Assembly (NCBI RefSeq): GCF_014196715.1
Contig: NZ_JACIEF010000001.1
Coordinates: 850,872-914,871, forward strand
Origin: Pedobacter zeae
Lineage (GTDB): Bacteria > Bacteroidota > Bacteroidia > Sphingobacteriales > Sphingobacteriaceae
Reading direction: 5' to 3'
DNA length: 64,000 bases
Below the pieces are notes generated by a model. That model made no database searches and had not been told where the DNA came from. It saw only the letters and a list, made by a program, of their open reading frames with translations. A program made the translations under genes and the position numbers. Within the stretch, counting starts at the first letter, position 1; each line of letters opens with the position of its first letter. Below are positions 59,620 to 64,000 of the stretch, piece after piece.

Positions 59620-60360
59620 TTAAGACCGGTTGGTTTTAATTGTTTTTTCTCTTATGTAGTCCTGAATGCTTTCACGGTAACTATTGCCGATGTTTATGGT
59701 TAGGCCATTGATCATTTTTAAGGTATTGCCTTCTACTTTTTCAATGTAGTTTTTGGCGATAATAAATGAGCGGTGTGCCTGGACAAAATTCTGATAGTCC
59801 TTTAAAATGATTTTTATTTCAGATAACGCAATGTATGATACAATCGTTTCGTTCAATGTGAAAATCCTGACGTAGTTCTGTAAACTTTCAATCACAACTA
59901 TATCGGCATACCTTACCTTAATTAAGCTGTTCTTTTCATTTTTATTTCTTACGAAAAAATAATCGTCCTCTTGCTTAATGTTAACGTGAGGTAATGCTGG
60001 GCTAAAGGGAAATAATCTGTTTATGGTCTCCGCAAAACGGGCAAAGGTATATGGTTTTAACAGGTAGGCACTTGCATTCATTTCAAAAGCTTCATAAGCA
60101 TATTTAGAATGTGAAGTGGTAAAGATCAATTTATCTGTTTTATGCCTGATTGCTTTTGATAGTTCCAATCCTGAAATCATAGGCATATCAACGTCAATGA
60201 AAACGATATCGACATTACCTCCCGCAGTAATTTCGTTTAATGCCTGTAACGGATCTGTATATGATTTTATTAAATGAAAATTTGTAAGATTATTGATGTA
60301 GGAAGTTATACCGTTGACGGCATAAATGTCGTCATCGACTACAATACATGTTAATTTCAT
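59620..60360 (-). CDS. LytTR-family response regulator
   Basis: 246 aa: receiver domain (Asp in VFIDVDMP, Lys in LLKPYTF) and LytTR domain (about 140-235, with FVQAHRSFIIAKNYIE). It is the first gene of the minus-strand signalling run, 92 bp before the kinase gene. Target promoters unknown. Confidence 0.9.
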   Translation of the reverse strand: MKLTCIVVDDDIYAVNGITSYINNLTNFHLIKSYTDPLQALNEITAGGNVDIVFIDVDMPMISGLELSKAIRHKTDKLIFTTSHSKYAYEAFEMNASAYLLKPYTFARFAETINRLFPFSPALPHVNIKQEDDYFFVRNKNEKNSLIKVRYADIVVIESLQNYVRIFTLNETIVSYIALSEIKIILKDYQNFVQAHRSFIIAKNYIEKVEGNTLKMINGLTINIGNSYRESIQDYIREKTIKTNRS

Positions 60361-60641
60361 CAGGATGTGTTTTAGGTTAAGCGAAATTATAGCTTGCTTT
60401 TTAAATAAAGAAATTATTTTAAACCTGTAATGATGTTTGAGTGCATTTTGTAGTAAATATGATACGCATATGTTTTTTATGGAAGAAGCAGGTTAATTAA
60501 AAAACTGTGCGGAAATTAATCATTAAAAAAATAAAATTATTTAATGGGTTGTATTGCAGTTTATTGTGCTTTGAATAATGATTGTTTATCAATAAATTTA
60601 ATAAACTAATATTCACCCTTAATGATCTAAAACAATTCCCC

Positions 60642-60917
60642 ATGAAAAATAAAATCCGCACCATGAATAGATTAAATGTATCTATAACCAGAAAGGTTAT
60701 CGAATTGCAGGAACAAGGTTACGACTGTGATTTTCTTCTACTGGCAAATGGCAATTTACAATGCATGCAAACCAACTTAAATTATCCGGTAAGTGCGGTT
60801 TCTATTAAAGAAAGGGAACATGGTTACGATCTTCTTAGCCATTCGTACAAGCATGTGCACACTATAGAAACCGGTAATGGAGAAAGGGGAGTATTGCTTA
60901 CTGAAAAGGAATTTTAG
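60642..60917 (+). CDS. Hypothetical protein, about 91 aa
   Basis: Start taken at the ATG at 60642 (MKNKIRTMNRL); an ATG 7 codons later and an open frame 20 codons upstream are alternatives. Small soluble protein with no signal peptide. It vaguely resembles short Bacteroidota proteins labelled phosphoribosylpyrophosphate synthetase, which have no such activity, so I leave it unnamed. It diverges from the LytTR gene. Confidence 0.55.
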   Translation: MKNKIRTMNRLNVSITRKVIELQEQGYDCDFLLLANGNLQCMQTNLNYPVSAVSIKEREHGYDLLSHSYKHVHTIETGNGERGVLLTEKEF

Positions 60918-61042
60918 CCCATTCGTTTATACCTCCTCATCTGCAGCAAAATTTATCCTGCTTTATTACCTATACTAGGTTGTTGCTGCTGCGCAGCAGA
61001 AATTACAATTAAAGTGTTTGAATAAAAACTTTTTTGCCTTCA

Positions 61043-61078
61043 TTTTGTTTAGATTTTATTAGATATATTTAAACAAAA
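61043..61078 (+). promoter_or_regulatory. Operator-like repeat abutting the carH-like start codon
   Basis: TTTTGTTTA (61043-61051) and TAAACAAAA (61070-61078) are perfect inverted arms; the second touches the ATG. Between them TTAGAT occurs twice, 10 bp apart (61049 and 61059), and TATATTTA (61064-61071) could be a -7 box. CarH tetramers bind repeated half sites, so an autorepression site is plausible. Confidence 0.55.
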
Positions 61079-61984
61079 ATGACTTACTCTATTTCAGATC
61101 TTGAGCAGCTCTCGGGCATTCATTCTCATACCATCAGGATCTGGGAACAACGCTATAAGGCCCTGAGCCCGATGCGATCGCAGGGTAATACGCGTTTATA
61201 TGATGATAAGCAGCTCAGAAAATTATTAAATATCGTAAGCTTAAATAAAAGCGGTTTTAAAATTTCCAAAATCTGCAGCCTTTCTGATGAAGGGATTGAA
61301 AAACTTTTTGATCAACAGTTTTCTTATTCATCTGATGATGATCAAGCTGACTATTACATTTCGCAACTCATCCGTCATGGTTTAGCTTTCGATGAGCGCT
61401 CTTTTAATGCATTAATCGATCAGGGCATTTATTCGCTGGGACTTGCTGGCTGCTACCGGAAAATTATATATCCATTGTTGGTTCGCTTAGGTTTAATGTG
61501 GCGAAAAGACGATATTTGCCCTGCACATGAGCATTTCTTATGCAATATCATCCGACAAAAAATATTTACACATATCAATAATCTCCAACCAGCAGGACAA
61601 TCCGGTGAAAGCTGGCTTCTTTTTTTGCCGGAAGACGAAGATCACGATATCGGGCTGCTTTTGGCCAGTTATATGTTGAGGATGCAGCACCACCAGGTTA
61701 TTTTTTTAGGTAGCAAGGTTCCGCTGGATTCCGTTAAGCGGGTATTATCTACTTTAAAAGTAAGCCATGTTTTACTTTTTATGATAAAATCGAGGTTGGC
61801 CGCTGCAGCACAAAAGCTTATAGATCAGTTGTCTGAAATATGCTCTTCCACTAAAATCCATCTTGCCGGAAATAGTCAAGTTATAGGTAAACTAACTCAT
61901 ATCGATCACATCAACTGGTTTAAATCACTGGCTGAATTTGAAAAAACAATACAATATCCTGCTTTACATGAAAGAAATTTTTGA
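61079..61984 (+). CDS. CarH/LitR-type MerR regulator with B12-binding domain
   Basis: 301 aa. Residues about 1-70 are a MerR winged helix (TIRIWEQRYKALSP). A four-helix B12-binding domain (about 85-170) has the photoreceptor signature W-x9-EH (Trp141, Glu151, His152). A Rossmann-like domain follows with E-x-H-x-x-G (Glu187, His189, Gly192), where His is the lower axial ligand of cobalamin. In CarH, adenosylcobalamin holds the repressor tetramer in the dark and light breaks it. crtB overlaps its end, so carotenoid genes are the target. Confidence 0.9.
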   Translation: MTYSISDLEQLSGIHSHTIRIWEQRYKALSPMRSQGNTRLYDDKQLRKLLNIVSLNKSGFKISKICSLSDEGIEKLFDQQFSYSSDDDQADYYISQLIRHGLAFDERSFNALIDQGIYSLGLAGCYRKIIYPLLVRLGLMWRKDDICPAHEHFLCNIIRQKIFTHINNLQPAGQSGESWLLFLPEDEDHDIGLLLASYMLRMQHHQVIFLGSKVPLDSVKRVLSTLKVSHVLLFMIKSRLAAAAQKLIDQLSEICSSTKIHLAGNSQVIGKLTHIDHINWFKSLAEFEKTIQYPALHERNF

Positions 61985-62804
61985 TCAACTATCTGCCGGT
62001 TGTAGCCGGCTTACCACTAAGTTGTACAGTACCAGCTTTTCTTATGGAATTTATTTTCTGGGTAAAGAGCTACGTCAACCTATATATGCTATTTACGGGT
62101 TTGTGCGTTTGGCTGATGAAATTGTAGATAGTTTCCATGATTATAACAAGAAATTTTTATTGGATAAATTTAAACAGGATACTTTTGAAGCCCTTAACCT
62201 GGGCATTAGTTTAAACCCGGTTTTAAATTCGTTCCAAAAGGTTGTAAATCAATACCAGATCGATCACGAGCTCATTGTTCTTTTCCTCAGGAGCATGGAG
62301 ATGGATCTTTCCGATCAAAACTATACCCCCGAGCTTTACAACGAATACATTTTAGGTTCTGCAGAAGTGGTGGGACTGATGTGTTTAAAAGTTTTTACCC
62401 GGGATAGCGATGTGGATTACGAATATTTGAAGCCTTACGCCATGAAATTAGGCTCTGCGTTTCAGAAAGTTAATTTTTTAAGGGATGTGAGGGCCGATCA
62501 TCAAACACTTGGCCGGAATTATTTCCCGAGTGTTAATTTGGCACTATTCTGCGATCGTCAAAAAAAAGAAATTGAAAAAGAAATTGAAACTGAATTTGCT
62601 ATCGCCCTGAAGGGTATAAAGCTGTTGCCTGCAGCTTCCCGGAATGGTGTATATTTGTCGTACATCTATTATAAAAAATTATTCTCAAAGATTAAGCGTT
62701 TAAGTGCTGAAAAAATTATGACAGAACGGATAAGGATTTCGAATACGCATAAAGTTGGTTTGATGTTCGATTCCATTATCCGCAATAGGTTAAATGTAAT
62801 TTAA
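61968..62804 (+). CDS. crtB: Phytoene synthase
   Basis: 278 aa from the ATG at 61968 (MKEIFDQLS), which overlaps the regulator gene by 17 bp; an upstream in-frame start would add ten non-conserved residues. The Asp-rich motifs DEIVD and NFLRDVRAD bind the Mg-diphosphates. It joins two geranylgeranyl diphosphates into phytoene, the first committed step of carotenoid synthesis. Its TAA is directly followed by the idi ATG. Confidence 0.92.
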   Translation: MKEIFDQLSAGCSRLTTKLYSTSFSYGIYFLGKELRQPIYAIYGFVRLADEIVDSFHDYNKKFLLDKFKQDTFEALNLGISLNPVLNSFQKVVNQYQIDHELIVLFLRSMEMDLSDQNYTPELYNEYILGSAEVVGLMCLKVFTRDSDVDYEYLKPYAMKLGSAFQKVNFLRDVRADHQTLGRNYFPSVNLALFCDRQKKEIEKEIETEFAIALKGIKLLPAASRNGVYLSYIYYKKLFSKIKRLSAEKIMTERIRISNTHKVGLMFDSIIRNRLNVI

Positions 62805-63347
62805 ATGGAAGAACAGGTTATTTTGGTTGATGAGGAAGATGTGCCCAAAGGGCAGATGGGCAAAATGGAAGCACATGAGAAAGGTGTATTGCACCGTGCC
62901 TTTTCTGTTTTTATTTTTAACTCTAAATGCGAACTGTTATTGCAACAGAGGGCACTGGGCAAATATCATTCGGCAGGCTTATGGACGAATACCTGCTGCA
63001 GCCATCCCCGTATCGGGGAAAGTAATATCCACGCCGCAAGCAGGAGGCTGGAAGAAGAAATGGGGATGAGGTGCGAACTGAATTACCTATTTAAATTTAC
63101 GTATAAGGCTGTATTTGAGGATGGCTTAACGGAACATGAGGTAGACCATGTTTTTTTTGGTATGAGCGATGAATTACCAGTTATAAACCATGATGAAGTA
63201 GAAACCTTTAAGTATATGGATCTGGTGGCACTGGCAGATGATATAGCCATTAATCCTGAGCGTTATACGCCATGGTTAAGAATCTGTTTTGATAAAGTTA
63301 TAGCACATCCATCAATTGCCAGAATAAAAAACGGGCATACAGCCTAA
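62805..63347 (+). CDS. idi: Isopentenyl-diphosphate delta-isomerase, type 1
   Basis: 180 aa, Nudix fold. The catalytic Cys is in TNTCCSHPR and the catalytic Glu region is in the REL-type motif EEEMG. It converts IPP to DMAPP and supplies precursors for phytoene. Its position directly after crtB fits one carH-crtB-idi operon. No crtI, crtY or crtZ gene is in the window. Confidence 0.94.
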   Translation: MEEQVILVDEEDVPKGQMGKMEAHEKGVLHRAFSVFIFNSKCELLLQQRALGKYHSAGLWTNTCCSHPRIGESNIHAASRRLEEEMGMRCELNYLFKFTYKAVFEDGLTEHEVDHVFFGMSDELPVINHDEVETFKYMDLVALADDIAINPERYTPWLRICFDKVIAHPSIARIKNGHTA

Positions 63348-63360
63348 GCCGTATACCCGT
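63331..63360 (-). terminator. Terminator for minus-strand transcripts, overlapping the idi 3' end
   Basis: ACGGGCATAC...GTATACCCGT pairs with one mismatch. Read on the minus strand it ends in a TTTTTT run, so it stops transcription from the KTSC side; on the plus strand no T-run follows. The idi stop codon (63345-63347) is in the loop region. Confidence 0.65.
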
Positions 63361-63633
63361 ATCTAAATTAACGCTCTCGGGGACAAATATAAGACTAGTT
63401 TATGAAATTCCTAATGGTTTAATATTTCTTTTACTTTAAAATTATAGTTTACAGCATGGATTTATGCTGATTTGAAATTAAGATGTTAATATATAGGGTT
63501 TTATAAATCCAGACTGAAACAGGGTTTTTTTTAAAAAAAATTCGATCATCGGCTTTTTGATCGTTTATCCGGTTGTATTCCTGCAGACACCTTTTTGCGA
63601 ACTTTCTTTTCGATCAATCAGCGCATTGCTATA

Positions 63634-63837
63634 TCATTCTTCATCCAGTTTCTGGAATTTATATTGATCTCTTATGTGGGCATTAAAATATCTTCCTTTT
63701 GATCCTGAGGCTTTTAATAGCTTATAAACTTTTTCAGGAACATTTTTGTAGAGGTAAACCATATCAGTCGTAAATACGATTTTCAATGTAGCGGTAGCTT
63801 TTTCATAACTAAAATATTTAATTACTGATGATGGCAT
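63634..63837 (-). CDS. KTSC-domain protein
   Basis: 67 aa, a single KTSC domain (SVIKYFSYEKATATLKIVF, then YLYKNVPEKVYKLL and a GRYFN segment). KTSC domains are short, occur alone or fused to lysyl-tRNA synthetase and other proteins, and have no settled function. Complete ORF with ATG. Confidence 0.85.
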   Translation of the reverse strand: MPSSVIKYFSYEKATATLKIVFTTDMVYLYKNVPEKVYKLLKASGSKGRYFNAHIRDQYKFQKLDEE

Positions 63838-63881
63838 AACCCTATGCTTTATAAAAATTAAATAGCTGCATTGCCAATGGT

Positions 63882-64000
63882 TTAATCGTTTTTAAGTTCC
63901 GATTCTTCTTTAGCCACCTTTATTTTTTCTTTTTTGAGATCAATTCTGATGATGTTGTATAAGCTCATGTATACGTTTGCCATCCAAACGATGGAGAAAA
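63882..64000 (-). CDS. C-terminus of an unidentified membrane-associated protein
   Basis: Only the last 38 codons are visible; the 5' end is beyond the window. They read FSIVWMANVYMSLYNIIRID followed by a lysine- and glutamate-rich tail. A hydrophobic start and a charged cytoplasmic tail suggest the end of a membrane protein, but no family can be named. Confidence 0.55.
   Translation of the reverse strand, partial: FSIVWMANVYMSLYNIIRIDLKKEKIKVAKEESELKND

Overview
The window reads as chromosomal DNA of a Bacteroidota member, most like Pedobacter or a close Sphingobacteriaceae relative. Support: a hybrid two-component (HTCS) regulator inside a glycoside-hydrolase locus, TonB-dependent receptors with carboxypeptidase-regulatory N-termini, a GLPGLI protein paired with an outer-membrane receptor, promoters of the TTTG-N19-TAnnTTTG type, and weak ribosome binding sites. 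No rRNA, tRNA, CRISPR array, transposase or phage gene was recognised.

1-20.4 kb (+ strand): a carbohydrate locus. In order it holds a GH2 (5' truncated by the window), GH97, GH43, a second GH2, a double-esterase fusion, GH42, an HTCS regulator, a PA14-bearing GH31 and a GH3, closed by a perfect hairpin terminator. The set is exo-acting debranching enzymes plus deacylation and best fits xyloglucan or a related acylated, galactosylated and arabinosylated hemicellulose. No SusC/SusD pair or endo-glycanase is visible; they may lie upstream of base 1.

20.6-39.2 kb: a TonB-dependent receptor with its own promoter and an overlapping dyad, a hotdog thioesterase, a SpmA/SpmB-like membrane protein, an S9 peptidase, pyrG-yidC, a GLPGLI/TonB-receptor pair, a DinB-like protein, a small secreted protein with a possible sorting tail, a lipoprotein and a MarR-GNAT fusion.

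39.3-54.8 kb: mostly housekeeping genes: kdsB, a deoxynucleoside kinase, trpS, plsC-gatC, two ABC-transporter parts, a corrinoid adenosyltransferase, ispD, queA, an aminotransferase, a CDF exporter, a Nudix protein, bioA and an ArsR/AHSA1 pair. A small membrane protein of about 52 aa (45606-45764) was found by eye.

54.9-64 kb: a DnaQ/GIY-YIG protein, a LytTR-type signalling cluster on the minus strand, and a carH-like merR / crtB / idi cluster. The MerR protein carries the W-x9-EH and E-x-H-x-x-G motifs of B12-dependent photoreceptors, so light- and B12-gated carotenoid synthesis is the likely function.

The most unusual signal is in the spacers. At least eight intergenic regions between 23 and 52 kb hold strings of 7-bp units in constant phase. 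Each locus has its own consensus. Many arrays start or end exactly at a stop codon, and several switch to the reverse-complement heptamer half way, so the element can fold back. One is a telomere-like (CCCTAAA) run of nearly nine copies. Another runs through the first codons of bioA, where a change in copy number would shift the reading frame. I know of no description of this class and could not search for one.
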